Shown here: piece by piece, positions 7,826 to 15,472 of the stretch
How positions within the stretch are numbered: the first letter of the stretch is position 1
Layout: each line of letters starts with the position of its first letter
DNA from: Actinophytocola sp035634895
Lineage (GTDB): Bacteria > Actinomycetota > Actinomycetes > Mycobacteriales > Pseudonocardiaceae
NCBI RefSeq assembly: GCF_035634895.1
Contig: NZ_DASQCC010000124.1
Coordinates: forward strand, 1-64,000
DNA length: 64,000 bases
Reading direction: 5' to 3'
Program-made: the position numbers and the translations under genes
Notes under the pieces: generated by a model
What the model saw: the letters and a program-made list of their open reading frames with translations, nothing else
What the model was told of the DNA's origin: nothing
Databases searched by the model: none

Positions 7826-8469
7826 TGCAGGCACTGCTCGGCGACCTCGGACCGCTGCTGCAGGGCCTGCTGACCACCCTGTGGATGGCGGTCCTGTCCG
7901 CGGTGGGCGCGCTGGCCCTCGGCGTGATCGTGACCGCGATGCGCGTCAGCCCGATCCCCGTGCTGCGGGGTGTGGCCTTCGCCTACGTGCAGCTGTTCCT
8001 GAACGTGCCGCTGCTCGCGCTGCTGGTGCTGTTCGTGTTCGCGCTGCCGGACGCCGGCCTGCTGATGCCGCTGCCGATGACCGCCGTGGTCGTGCTGGTG
8101 ATCTACGAGGCGGCGTACGTCGCGGAGGCCGTGCGCAGCGGGGTGAACACGGTCGCGCTCGGGCAGGCGGAGGCGGCCCGAGCGCTCGGGTTGACATTCC
8201 GGCAGACGCTGGGGTCAGTGATCCTTCCGCAGGCGCTGCGGGCCGTGGTGCAGCCGGTGGGCAACGTGATGATCGCGCTGGTGATGAACACGTCGCTGTT
8301 CGCGGCGGTGGGCATCGTCGAACTGACGGCGGCCGCCAACAAGACGAACCTGATCCACGCACAGCCGATTCCGATTTTCGTAGGCGCCGGCCTGACGTAC
8401 ATGGTGCTTGCTCTGTTGATCGGCCTGGGCACCGGTTGGCTCGAACGACGGGTGGCGATCGTTCGATGA
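7825..8469 (+). CDS. Polar amino-acid ABC transporter permease 1
   Basis: 214 residues with about five membrane helices and the conserved EAA-loop segment EAARALGLTFRQTLGSVILPQA that contacts the ATPase. HisM/GlnP type. The start ATG overlaps the binding-protein stop and its stop overlaps the next permease start (ATGA), giving tight translational coupling. No ATP-binding subunit is encoded in this operon, which is unusual: the ATPase must come from elsewhere in the genome. Confidence 0.9.
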   Translation: MQALLGDLGPLLQGLLTTLWMAVLSAVGALALGVIVTAMRVSPIPVLRGVAFAYVQLFLNVPLLALLVLFVFALPDAGLLMPLPMTAVVVLVIYEAAYVAEAVRSGVNTVALGQAEAARALGLTFRQTLGSVILPQALRAVVQPVGNVMIALVMNTSLFAAVGIVELTAAANKTNLIHAQPIPIFVGAGLTYMVLALLIGLGTGWLERRVAIVR

Positions 8470-8524
8470 CTGGATTCCTTCGTTCGAAATTCGCAGGAAG
8501 GCCTTCGAAGACCGAAGGGCTTCC
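8462..8524 (+). repeat. Three 21-bp repeat units at the permease 1/permease 2 junction
   Basis: Units 8462-8482, 8483-8503 and 8504-8524 each begin TTCGA. The first contains the overlapping stop and start codons (GATGACTGG). The last two encode SKFAGRP and SKTEGLP, heptads in the same codon frame as the repeats in the dehydrogenase gene at 14734. They lengthen the permease N terminus. Confidence 0.7.
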
Positions 8525-9326
8525 TGCGATGGCCGTCCTCTACGACGCTCCAGGCCCACGCGCGCGGCGCCGGATCGCTATCTGGTCTGCGGTCAGCGGA
8601 GTGGTGCTGGCAGTGTTGCTCGGCCTGGGGCTGTGGCAGTTCGCCCGGCACGGCCAACTCGACGCGGCACGCTGGGCACCGTTCACGCAGTGGCCGATCT
8701 GGAAGTATTTGCTGGTCGGGTTGCTGGGCACGCTGGAGGCGGCCGCGTACGTCGCCGTGCTGAGCGCGGTGGCCGGGGTGTTCCTCGCGCTGGGGCGGCT
8801 GTCGGGGGTTCGGGTGGTGCGCTGGCTCGCCACCGGGTACATCGAGATCGCCCGCACGCTGCCCGTGCTGCTGATGATCTACGTGACACTGTTCGCGCTG
8901 CCCAGCGTGGGCGTGAACCTGCCGCTGCTGTGGAAGCTGGCACTGCCGTTGACGGTGGCGAACGCGGCGGCGTTCGCGGAGATCTTCCGTGCGGGGATCC
9001 TGAGCCTCCCGCGTGGACAGTCGGAGGCGGCGTTGTCGCTGGGGATGACCCGCGCGCAGGCGATGCGGTACGTGGTGCTGCCGCAGGCGGTACGGCATGT
9101 GACGCCGTCGCTCGTGAGCCAGCTGGTGAGCCTGTTGAAGGACACGTCGCTCGGGTACGTGGTGGCGTTCACCGAGCTGCTGTACCGGGCGCAGGTGCTG
9201 TCGGCGTACAACCACCTCCTGGTGCAGACCTTCCTGGTCGTGACGTTCATCTACCTGGTGTGCAACGGTTCATTGTCGTTCGTGGCACACAGGCTGCGGC
9301 GGTCGTCGGAGAGGACACATGGCTGA
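8466..9326 (+). CDS. Polar amino-acid ABC transporter permease 2
   Basis: 286 residues, second membrane subunit of the importer, with the EAA-loop EAALSLGMTRAQAMRYVVLPQA and about six helices. ATG 8466 overlaps the previous stop. The first 22 residues (MTGFLRSKFAGRPSKTEGLPAM) are largely repeat-encoded and precede a second methionine (AMAVLYDAPGPRARRR) that looks like the original N terminus, so an alternative start at about 8529 is possible. Its stop overlaps the asparaginase start by 8 bp. Confidence 0.9.
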   Translation: MTGFLRSKFAGRPSKTEGLPAMAVLYDAPGPRARRRIAIWSAVSGVVLAVLLGLGLWQFARHGQLDAARWAPFTQWPIWKYLLVGLLGTLEAAAYVAVLSAVAGVFLALGRLSGVRVVRWLATGYIEIARTLPVLLMIYVTLFALPSVGVNLPLLWKLALPLTVANAAAFAEIFRAGILSLPRGQSEAALSLGMTRAQAMRYVVLPQAVRHVTPSLVSQLVSLLKDTSLGYVVAFTELLYRAQVLSAYNHLLVQTFLVVTFIYLVCNGSLSFVAHRLRRSSERTHG

Positions 9327-10281
9327 GCTGGCGGTGGTGGAGCGGTCCGGTCTGGTGGAGAGCCGGCACTACGGCACGCTGGTCGGCCTGGCCGCGGACG
9401 GCACGATGGCGATATCGCTGGGCGAGCCGAACGCGACGATCCTGCCCCGCTCGACGACGAAACCGTGGCAGGCGGTGGGCTGCCGAGCCGCGGGCCTGAC
9501 ACTGTCGGTGGCCGGCACCGCCCTGTCGGCCGGCAGCCACACCGGCGAGGACCGCCACGTCGCGGTGGTCCGCTCGATCCTGACAGAGGCGGGACTGTCC
9601 GAAGAGGACCTCGGGTGTGTGCCGGACTGGCCCGAGGACGAGGCGACGAGACACCGACTCATCCGTGCGGGCGACGGGCCGAGCCCGGTGCGGATGAACT
9701 GCTCGGGCAAGCACGCGGCCATGCTGGCGTGCAGCGTCCACAACGGATGGTCGATCGAGGGCTACCTGTCACCGGAGCATCCCGTGCAGAAGTCGATCCG
9801 CGCGCGCCTGGAGGAGTCGGCCGGCCCGGTGACGCATGTCGCGGTGGACGGCTGCGGCGCCCCACTGTTCTCGACCACGGTGGTCGGCCTCGCTCGGGCG
9901 GCGCGGTCGCTGGTGCTGGCCGCACCGGGCTCACCGGAACGCGCGGTGGCGGACGCGATGCGCGCGGAACCCGAGTACGTCGGCGGCCGGGGTCACCAGA
10001 ACAGCCGGTTCATGCAGCTGGTGCCGGGAACGGTGTGCAAGGGCGGCGCGGAGGGCGTGCTGATGGCGGCGGCGGCCACCGGCGAGGCCGTGGCGATGAA
10101 GGTGATCGACGGTAACCCCAGGGCCACAACGATCCTCGCGCTGGCGGTCCTCGGCGCACTGGGCGTGGACGTGTCGGCGGCGGAGTCCCTGCGACAGTCC
10201 GAGGCCGGGGTGCTGGGCGGCGGAAGGGTGGTAGGAGAGATCCGCCCGAGCGACGAGGTCCGCACCGTCCTCGGCGGCTGA
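9319..10281 (+). CDS. L-asparaginase II-type amidohydrolase
   Basis: 320 residues resembling the bacterial asparaginase II (thermolabile, Rhizobium-type) family: RSTTKPWQAVG, SAGSHTGED, MNCSGKHAAMLA, VDGCGAPLFSTT and GRGHQNSRFMQL are family-like blocks. It would deamidate L-asparagine to L-aspartate and ammonia in the cytoplasm; no signal peptide. Its ATG overlaps the end of permease 2 (ATGGCTGA), so uptake and hydrolysis are made from one mRNA. That coupling is the main reason to suspect asparagine as the transported compound. The exact amide specificity is unproven. Confidence 0.88.
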   Translation: MAELAVVERSGLVESRHYGTLVGLAADGTMAISLGEPNATILPRSTTKPWQAVGCRAAGLTLSVAGTALSAGSHTGEDRHVAVVRSILTEAGLSEEDLGCVPDWPEDEATRHRLIRAGDGPSPVRMNCSGKHAAMLACSVHNGWSIEGYLSPEHPVQKSIRARLEESAGPVTHVAVDGCGAPLFSTTVVGLARAARSLVLAAPGSPERAVADAMRAEPEYVGGRGHQNSRFMQLVPGTVCKGGAEGVLMAAAATGEAVAMKVIDGNPRATTILALAVLGALGVDVSAAESLRQSEAGVLGGGRVVGEIRPSDEVRTVLGG

Positions 10282-10371
10282 GGGTTGGCCTCCGGCCCCC
10301 GGTTCCACGCTACCATCGGCCGCCGACAGTTCTCGGCCATCCACAGGCGCCTGTCCACAGGCGACGGTTAT

Positions 10372-10706
10372 GTCGGTGCCGGCCGGTAGACTGGAAATCG
10401 GGGGGCCCCGGCCGCACGAGAGTCCCTTTCGTGCGGGTTGGGCGGGTGAACCTGTTCCCGGTTGCCTTTCAGGTCAAGGGAAGTGTCGGTGCCTCCCGAT
10501 ACGCTGGATACCGGGGGCCGGAGGCCGCTGTCGTTTGGGTGGTGCTGTGGTTCGGGCGGTGTCGTGGTTCGGGGCAGTGGTCGAAACAGTGATCGGAACA
10601 GTGCTCGGCCTTCGTGATCTGTTCGCGCGAACGGTCCGTTCGCGTCCGGCATCGGCCAGTTTCGTCGGTGGTCGACGGTACGCTGGATTCGGGGGCCGGA
10701 GGTCGC
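10372..10706 (+). repeat. Three copies of a ~43-bp direct repeat
   Basis: Copies at 10372-10413, 10485-10528 and 10664-10706 share GTCGGTG, then five variable bases, a CGATACGCTGGAT-like core and GGGGGCCGGAGG. Copies 2 and 3 are closest; copy 1 is diverged (GGTAGACTGGAAAT). Similar GTCGGTGCC-GGTAGACTGG strings are, from memory, common upstream of actinobacterial DUF222/HNH genes, but no such gene remains here. Confidence 0.6.
10626..10644. repeat. Perfect 19-bp palindrome CGCGAACGG-T-CCGTTCGCG
   Basis: Nine-bp arms around a single T. Could be a protein-binding site or the tip of a bidirectional terminator between the convergent asparaginase and hrpB genes. No regulator is adjacent. Confidence 0.6.
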
Positions 10707-10712
10707 CCGGGG

Positions 10713-13109
10713 TCATCGGCGGCGGTTGGTGCGGGCTGTGGGGGTGGCGGTCAGTGGATCCTCCGGCCACGGATGCTTCGGGTACCGGCCGCGTAGCTCC
10801 GCGCGCACCTGGCGATAGCCTTCGTGCCAGAACGTGGCCAGGTCGCGGGTTACGGCCACCGGGTGGCCGGCGGGGGAGAGCAGGTGGAGCAGCACCGGCA
10901 CGCGGCCGTCGGCGATCGTGGGGGTTGTGGTCCAGCCGAATGTCTCCTGCAGTTTGACCGGTAGTACCGGCTCCTCGGCCGAGTAGTCCACGCGGATCTT
11001 CGCGCCTGACGGCACTTCCAACCGGTCTGGCGCCAGTTCTTCCAGGCGGCCCGCCGCTGGCCAGGGAAGTAGTCGCGACAGCGCCGCGTGGACGTCGATC
11101 CTGGTCAGGTCTGTGCGGCGGCGGGCGGTTGCCAGTGCCGGGCCCAGCCAACTCGGCGCCGCCTCGACCAGGGCTTCCTCGGACATGTCCGGCCACGGGG
11201 GACCTAGGACCCGGTGCAGTAGTGCCAGTCGCTGGCGTAGGCGATTTGCTTTGTCGGTCCACGTCAGTAGGTCCAGGCCCTCGGCGCGGAGGCCCTCGGT
11301 CAGTGCCTCCCGCACCCTTGTGGGGTCCGGGTTCGGCAGTGGCCGCTCTCGCAGGATGATCGCGCCCAGGCGGCGGACGTGTCGCGCCACCACGTCGCCG
11401 TCCGTCCAGCCGATCTCGTCCGCCTCCGACAGCAGGGCCGGCGCGGCTCGTTCCGCCAGTGACTGGTCCGCGCGTGCCGCCAGACGAATCCTGCCCTGTG
11501 CCCGGCCCGGCTGGCGGTCCGCGCTCGCGATCGCCAGCCACTCGCCGCTGTCCGCCAGCTCCGCCGCCGTGCCGCCCGCCATCAGGTACACCGGTGAGCC
11601 CGGGGAACGTCTTCTCGCCAGGCGTTCGGGGTAGGCGAGAGCGACCACCAGCGCCGGATCCCGGGTCCCTTGTGGACGGTTCGGCACCAGTGCGGCCAGT
11701 CTGCGGACCTCGCGTTCCCACCGGGGTGAGCCATCCGCGCGTAGTCGGCGGAGGGTGTCCTCGACCGACGTGCTCGTCGCCAGTGTGTCGTCGTCCAGGA
11801 GTGCGACTACCTCGGCCGCCTCCGTCGCTCCTACCGCCTCCGCGCCGTCCAGCAACGCTCTTGCCAGTCGTGGGTGCAGGCCCACGCCCGCGATCCGGCG
11901 ACCTCGGGCGGTCACCGCACCCGTCCTGTCCAGGGCGCCCAGTGCGCTGAGTACTGCTCGGCCTGCCGCCAACGCTCCCGGTGGTGGCGGGTCCCACCAG
12001 TCCAACGCGGTGCCGTCGGGGGTGCCCCAGCACGCCAACTCCAGTGCCAGTCTTGTCAGGTCGGCCGTGCGGATCTCCGGCTCCGGCTGCGCCGGCAGTG
12101 TCGCGTGCTCGTGTTCCGGCCAGCAGCGGTACACCCGGCCCGGTGCCTCCCTGCCCGCGCGCCCGGCCCGCTGCTCGGCCACCGACGCCGACACCCTCGT
12201 GGTGACCAGGCCCGACAGGCCGCGCCGGTGGTCCATGCGTGGTACGCGCGCGAGCCCGGAGTCGACCACCACACGCACGCCCGGCACCGTCAGGCTGGAC
12301 TCGGCCACTGCGGTGGCCAGTACGACCCGTCTCCGCGTGCCCGGTCTCAGTGCCGCGTCCTGCCGTGCCGCCGGCAGACGGCCGTGTAGTGGGACGATCT
12401 CGACGTCGTCCTGGATCAGGTTCGACACGCGGGCTATCTCCCCGGCGCCGGGGAGGAAGACCAACACGTCACCGGCCGATTCGGACAGTGCTGTGTGGAC
12501 GGTGCGGGCCACGTGCCGCTCGACTCGTTCGCCGCGGGCCGGTGGGTCGTAGGAGACGGTCACCGGATACGTGCGGACGTGTGCCTCGATGACCGGTGTG
12601 TGCTCGCCGAGCAGCGCGGCTATCCGGTCGGTGGCCACGGTCGCGGACGTGGCCAGCAGGCGCAGGTCCGGGCGCAGGCCGGCCCGCGCATCTAGAGTTA
12701 GCGCTAACAACAGGTCGGCGTCCAGGTGGCGCTCATGGACCTCGTCCAGCATGATCGTGTTGACGCCGGGCAGGCTTGGGTCGTGTTGCAGCCGTCGTAC
12801 CAGCAGGCCCGTGGTGACCACCTCGATTCTCGTGTCCTTCGAGGTCTTCCGGTCTCCGCGGACCGCGTAGCCGACCGTCCGGCCCACCGGTTCGCCTATT
12901 AGTGCCGCCATCCGGGCCGCCGCAGCGCGGGCCGCCAGCCGTCTGGGCTCGGCAACCACGATCCTGCCTGTTAGCGCTAACGGGACGACCGTCGTCTTGC
13001 CGGTGCCGGGTGGTGCCACCAGCACCGCCGTGCCGTGCTCGTCCAGCGCGGCGGTCACCTCGGCCAGGACCGCGCGCACCGGCAGGTCGGGTAGGTCGCC
13101 AGGAAGCAC
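10713..13109 (-). CDS. hrpB: ATP-dependent RNA helicase HrpB
   Basis: About 798 residues. DExH-box helicase blocks in order: VLVAPPGTGKTTVVPLAL (Walker A), EPRRLAARAAAARMA, LDEVHERHLDADLLLAL (DEVH), LLATSATV, then helicase C-terminal AERAGRAGREAPGRVYRCW, and the HrpB-specific C terminus (LHLLSPAGHPVAVTRDLATFW). Cytoplasmic RNA helicase of uncertain role. GTG at 13107-13109 is chosen to avoid overlap with the divergent threonine dehydratase; GTG at 13131-13133 would add eight residues. Two TTA-containing palindromes lie inside the gene. Confidence 0.9.
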   Translation of the reverse strand: MLPGDLPDLPVRAVLAEVTAALDEHGTAVLVAPPGTGKTTVVPLALTGRIVVAEPRRLAARAAAARMAALIGEPVGRTVGYAVRGDRKTSKDTRIEVVTTGLLVRRLQHDPSLPGVNTIMLDEVHERHLDADLLLALTLDARAGLRPDLRLLATSATVATDRIAALLGEHTPVIEAHVRTYPVTVSYDPPARGERVERHVARTVHTALSESAGDVLVFLPGAGEIARVSNLIQDDVEIVPLHGRLPAARQDAALRPGTRRRVVLATAVAESSLTVPGVRVVVDSGLARVPRMDHRRGLSGLVTTRVSASVAEQRAGRAGREAPGRVYRCWPEHEHATLPAQPEPEIRTADLTRLALELACWGTPDGTALDWWDPPPPGALAAGRAVLSALGALDRTGAVTARGRRIAGVGLHPRLARALLDGAEAVGATEAAEVVALLDDDTLATSTSVEDTLRRLRADGSPRWEREVRRLAALVPNRPQGTRDPALVVALAYPERLARRRSPGSPVYLMAGGTAAELADSGEWLAIASADRQPGRAQGRIRLAARADQSLAERAAPALLSEADEIGWTDGDVVARHVRRLGAIILRERPLPNPDPTRVREALTEGLRAEGLDLLTWTDKANRLRQRLALLHRVLGPPWPDMSEEALVEAAPSWLGPALATARRRTDLTRIDVHAALSRLLPWPAAGRLEELAPDRLEVPSGAKIRVDYSAEEPVLPVKLQETFGWTTTPTIADGRVPVLLHLLSPAGHPVAVTRDLATFWHEGYRQVRAELRGRYPKHPWPEDPLTATPTARTNRRR
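12697..12708. promoter_or_regulatory. Intragenic palindrome GTTAGCGCTAAC (copy 1)
   Basis: Perfect 12-bp palindrome with the central CG of LacI-family operators, inside hrpB. On the coding strand it reads TTA-GCG-CTA-ACT and encodes LALT with two rare leucine codons. Confidence 0.5.
12970..12981. promoter_or_regulatory. Intragenic palindrome GTTAGCGCTAAC (copy 2)
   Basis: Identical to the copy 273 bp away and again uses TTA-GCG-CTA for LAL, just after the Walker A region (VVPLALTGR) of hrpB. Confidence 0.5.
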
Positions 13110-13137
13110 GGCCTCGAGTCTAGGTAGGGTCACGGGA

Positions 13138-14367
13138 GTGGTTTCCAAGGTGGACGTCGCCGCGGCGGCGGAGCGGTTCGCGGGAGTGATCCCGCCGAGC
13201 CCGCTGCAGCGCAACGAGCGGCTCTCCGCGCGGCATGACCTGGACGTGTGGCTCAAACGGGAGGACCTCAACACGGTCCGCTCCTACAAGGGTCGCGGCG
13301 CCTTCAACTTCGTCAGCGCGCTCAGCCCGGCCGACCGGGAGCGGGGCGTGGTCTGCGCCAGCGCCGGCAACCACGGGCAGGGCGTCGCGTTCGCGTGCGC
13401 ATCGCTCGGTGTGCGGGCGCGGGTGTACCTGCCCCGCACCACCCCCAGGCAGAAGCGCGACCGCGTGGCCACCCTCGGCGGCCGCCACGTCGAGATCGTC
13501 GTCGAGGGCGAGACCTACGACGAGGCCTCCCACGAGGCCACCGCCTACGCCGCGACGACCGGCCGCATCCTCATTCCGGCCTTCGACGACCCACACACGA
13601 TCGCCGGCCAGGGCACCGTGACCGCCGAGATCGAGACGCAGCTCGGCCAGGTTCCGGATGCGCTGGTCGTGCCGGTCGGTGGCGGCGGCCTCCTGGCCGG
13701 CGCGCTCGCCTGGCTCGGGTCCGGCACACACGTCATCGGCGCCGAGCCGGCCGGCGCCGCGAGCATGGCCCACGCCCTGGCGTCCGGCGGACCGGCACCG
13801 CTCGCCGAAATGGACCCGTTCGTCGACGGCGCGGCCGTGCGCCAGGTGGGCACGCACACCTACCGCCTCGCCGCCGCCCACCGGCCCCGGCTCGTCGCCG
13901 TGCCGGAAGGCCAGATCTGCGTGGAGATGCTGGACCTGTACCAGTCCGACGGCATCATCAGCGAGCCCGCCGGCGCCCTCGCGCCGGCCTCGCTCGGCAT
14001 GCTCGACCTGCCGCCCGGCGCGACCGTCGTCTGCGTGCTGTCCGGCGGCAACAACGACGTCAGCCGGTATGCGGAGATCGTCGAACGCGCTTTGATCTTC
14101 GAAGGCCGCAAGCACTACTTCCTCGTCGAGTTCCCCCAGGAGCCGGGCGCCCTGCGCCGGTTCCTGGACGACGTCCTCGGCCCCGACGACGACATCACCC
14201 TCTTCGAGTACGTCAAGCGCAACAACCGCGAGACCGGTCCCGCGCTCGTCGGCATCGAGCTCGGCGCACCGGAGAACCTCCAGGCCATGCTCAAGCGCAT
14301 GGAGTCCGCGCCCCACCGCATCGAGCGTGTGCCGCCGGACAGCCCGCTGTTCACGTTCCTCGTCTAG
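13138..14367 (+). CDS. ilvA: Threonine ammonia-lyase (threonine dehydratase)
   Basis: 409 residues. PLP enzyme converting L-threonine to 2-oxobutanoate, first step of isoleucine synthesis. PLP-lysine motif VRSYKGRGAFNFV near residue 48, SAGNHGQGVAF, and the phosphate-cradle VGGGGLLAG are present. The last ~80 residues (KHYFLVEFPQEPGALRRFLDDVLGPDDDITLFEY) form the ACT-like regulatory domain of the short biosynthetic IlvA form, so isoleucine feedback is likely. GTG 13138 is preceded by AGGTAGGG (13122-13129). Divergent from hrpB with only about 28 bp between starts. Confidence 0.93.
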   Translation: MVSKVDVAAAAERFAGVIPPSPLQRNERLSARHDLDVWLKREDLNTVRSYKGRGAFNFVSALSPADRERGVVCASAGNHGQGVAFACASLGVRARVYLPRTTPRQKRDRVATLGGRHVEIVVEGETYDEASHEATAYAATTGRILIPAFDDPHTIAGQGTVTAEIETQLGQVPDALVVPVGGGGLLAGALAWLGSGTHVIGAEPAGAASMAHALASGGPAPLAEMDPFVDGAAVRQVGTHTYRLAAAHRPRLVAVPEGQICVEMLDLYQSDGIISEPAGALAPASLGMLDLPPGATVVCVLSGGNNDVSRYAEIVERALIFEGRKHYFLVEFPQEPGALRRFLDDVLGPDDDITLFEYVKRNNRETGPALVGIELGAPENLQAMLKRMESAPHRIERVPPDSPLFTFLV

Positions 14368-14593
14368 TGCGGTGCCCACGGACAGACCCGGCGAACGTTG
14401 GCGGACACCGCACCAGCCACACGGCACCGGTCCCCGGGGCGCGGGACGGTTCCGAGCCTGACAAAAGCTCCGTCCGCGACCCGTCGTGGTCGGCATCGCC
14501 ACCCGACATGTGGGGGACCGACATCGAACGGCCCCGCGGTGTGGCTGCCGCAGACGTGGAACGGGGTTCGGTGCCGCGCGTAACTTCGGGAGT

Positions 14594-15382
14594 ATGAGCG
14601 AACTGGCAGGGCGGCGTGCGTTGGTGACCGGCGCGGGCGGGGGAATCGGACGGGCCTGCGCGATACGGCTCGCCGCCGCCGGGGCTGCCGTCGTCGCCGC
14701 CGACCGCGATGGTGCGGCGCTCGAAGCACTTGTTTCGGAGATCGAAGGGCTTGCTTCGGAGACTGAGTCGCTTGGTTCGAAGATCGAAGTCGAGCCGGTG
14801 ATCGTCGACCTCGCCGACCTGGACGCCGTCGACCGGCTCGACCTGGCCGTCGACATCGTCGTCAACAACGCCGGCCTGCAGCACGTGGCACCCATCGAGG
14901 ACTTCCCGCCGGAGCGATTCTCCTACCTGCTCCGCGTGATGCTCGAGGCGCCCTTCCGGATCGTGCGCATGGCGCTGCCGCACATGTATGCCCAGGGCTG
15001 GGGCCGGATCGTCAACATCTCCAGCGTGCACGGACTGGTCGCGTCCCCGTACAAGTCCGCGTACACCGCCGCGAAGCACGGGCTCGAAGGGCTCTCGAAG
15101 GTCATCGCCCTCGAAGGCGCCGAGCACGGGGTGACCTCGAACTGCGTCAACCCGGCCTACGCCAACACGCCGCTCGTCACGAACCAGGTCGACGCGCAGG
15201 CGAGGACACTCGGCATCACGGCGGACAGGGTCGTCGACGAGGTGATGCTCGGGCCCGCCGCGGTGAAGCGGCTGATCGAGCCCGACGAGATCGCGGAGCT
15301 GGTGGCGTACCTGTGCGGCGACGCCGCCTCGGCGATCACCGGTTCGTCGTTGAGAATCGACGGTGGGTGGACGGCGCGGTAG
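14594..15382 (+). CDS. 3-hydroxybutyrate dehydrogenase (SDR family)
   Basis: 262 residues. Short-chain dehydrogenase: NAD-binding TGAGGGIGRACA at residues 12-23, NNAGLQHVAPIEDFP typical of D-3-hydroxybutyrate dehydrogenases, catalytic Ser (NISSVHG), Tyr and Lys (SAYTAAKHG), and C-terminal DGGWTAR. It would oxidise 3-hydroxybutyrate to acetoacetate. Between strands 2 and 3, where relatives have a short link, residues ~47-66 (LVSEIEGLASETESLGSKIE) are encoded by three 21-bp repeats. GGGAG precedes the ATG. It heads a cluster with a Liv-type importer, suggesting uptake of hydroxybutyrate or a related acid. Confidence 0.87.
   Translation: MSELAGRRALVTGAGGGIGRACAIRLAAAGAAVVAADRDGAALEALVSEIEGLASETESLGSKIEVEPVIVDLADLDAVDRLDLAVDIVVNNAGLQHVAPIEDFPPERFSYLLRVMLEAPFRIVRMALPHMYAQGWGRIVNISSVHGLVASPYKSAYTAAKHGLEGLSKVIALEGAEHGVTSNCVNPAYANTPLVTNQVDAQARTLGITADRVVDEVMLGPAAVKRLIEPDEIAELVAYLCGDAASAITGSSLRIDGGWTAR
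14734..14796 (+). repeat. Three tandem 21-bp repeats encoding a heptad in the dehydrogenase
   Basis: Units 14734-14754, 14755-14775 and 14776-14796 each start TTCGGAGA or TTCGAAGA; the first ends GGGCTTGC and the second TCGCTTGG. A partial unit (TCGAAGCACTTG) precedes. Translation is SEIEGLA, SETESLG, SKIEV. The GAA/CTT/TCG/AAG-rich codon use differs from the surrounding GC-ending codons. Confidence 0.75.
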
Positions 15383-15472
15383 CCGCTATGTAGGAAATGA
15401 ACACATCCGGGACGGACCTTGTGGACGTGTCGGCCATGTTGCATACATTCGGCAATCTCTAAGGTCATCGAG
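15383..15472 (+). promoter_or_regulatory. Possible promoter before livG
   Basis: TTGTGG (15419-15424) and CATACA (15442-15447) are 17 bp apart, in an otherwise GC-rich spacer; the AT-rich TGTTGCATACATTC could also bind a GntR/IclR-type regulator. AAGG (15461-15464) is the ribosome site for the GTG at 15473. Weak evidence. Confidence 0.3.

Larger units (their letters stand above)
10282..10712. other. 431-bp non-coding region with direct repeats and palindromes
   Basis: No credible gene. It contains a perfect 12-bp palindrome ACAGGCGCCTGT (10343-10354), three dispersed direct repeats (separate entry) and a 19-bp palindrome at 10626-10644. It separates the asparaginase (plus) from hrpB (minus), which converge here, but no conventional hairpin plus T-run is visible. 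Confidence 0.6.

Noticed and set aside
14083..14115. TTTGATCTTCGAAGGCCGCAAG as another 21-bp repeat unit in ilvA
   Set aside because: It encodes the conserved IFEGRKHYF segment of threonine dehydratases and is a single unit without tandem phase.
14368..14593. Gene between ilvA and the dehydrogenase
   Set aside because: 226 bp of GC-rich sequence without a frame of good codon use; only the GGGAG ribosome site before 14594 is meaningful.
15060..15115. Further CTCGAAGG repeats in the dehydrogenase
   Set aside because: They encode KHGLEGLSKVIALEGA, a conserved SDR active-site helix, so are explained by protein conservation.
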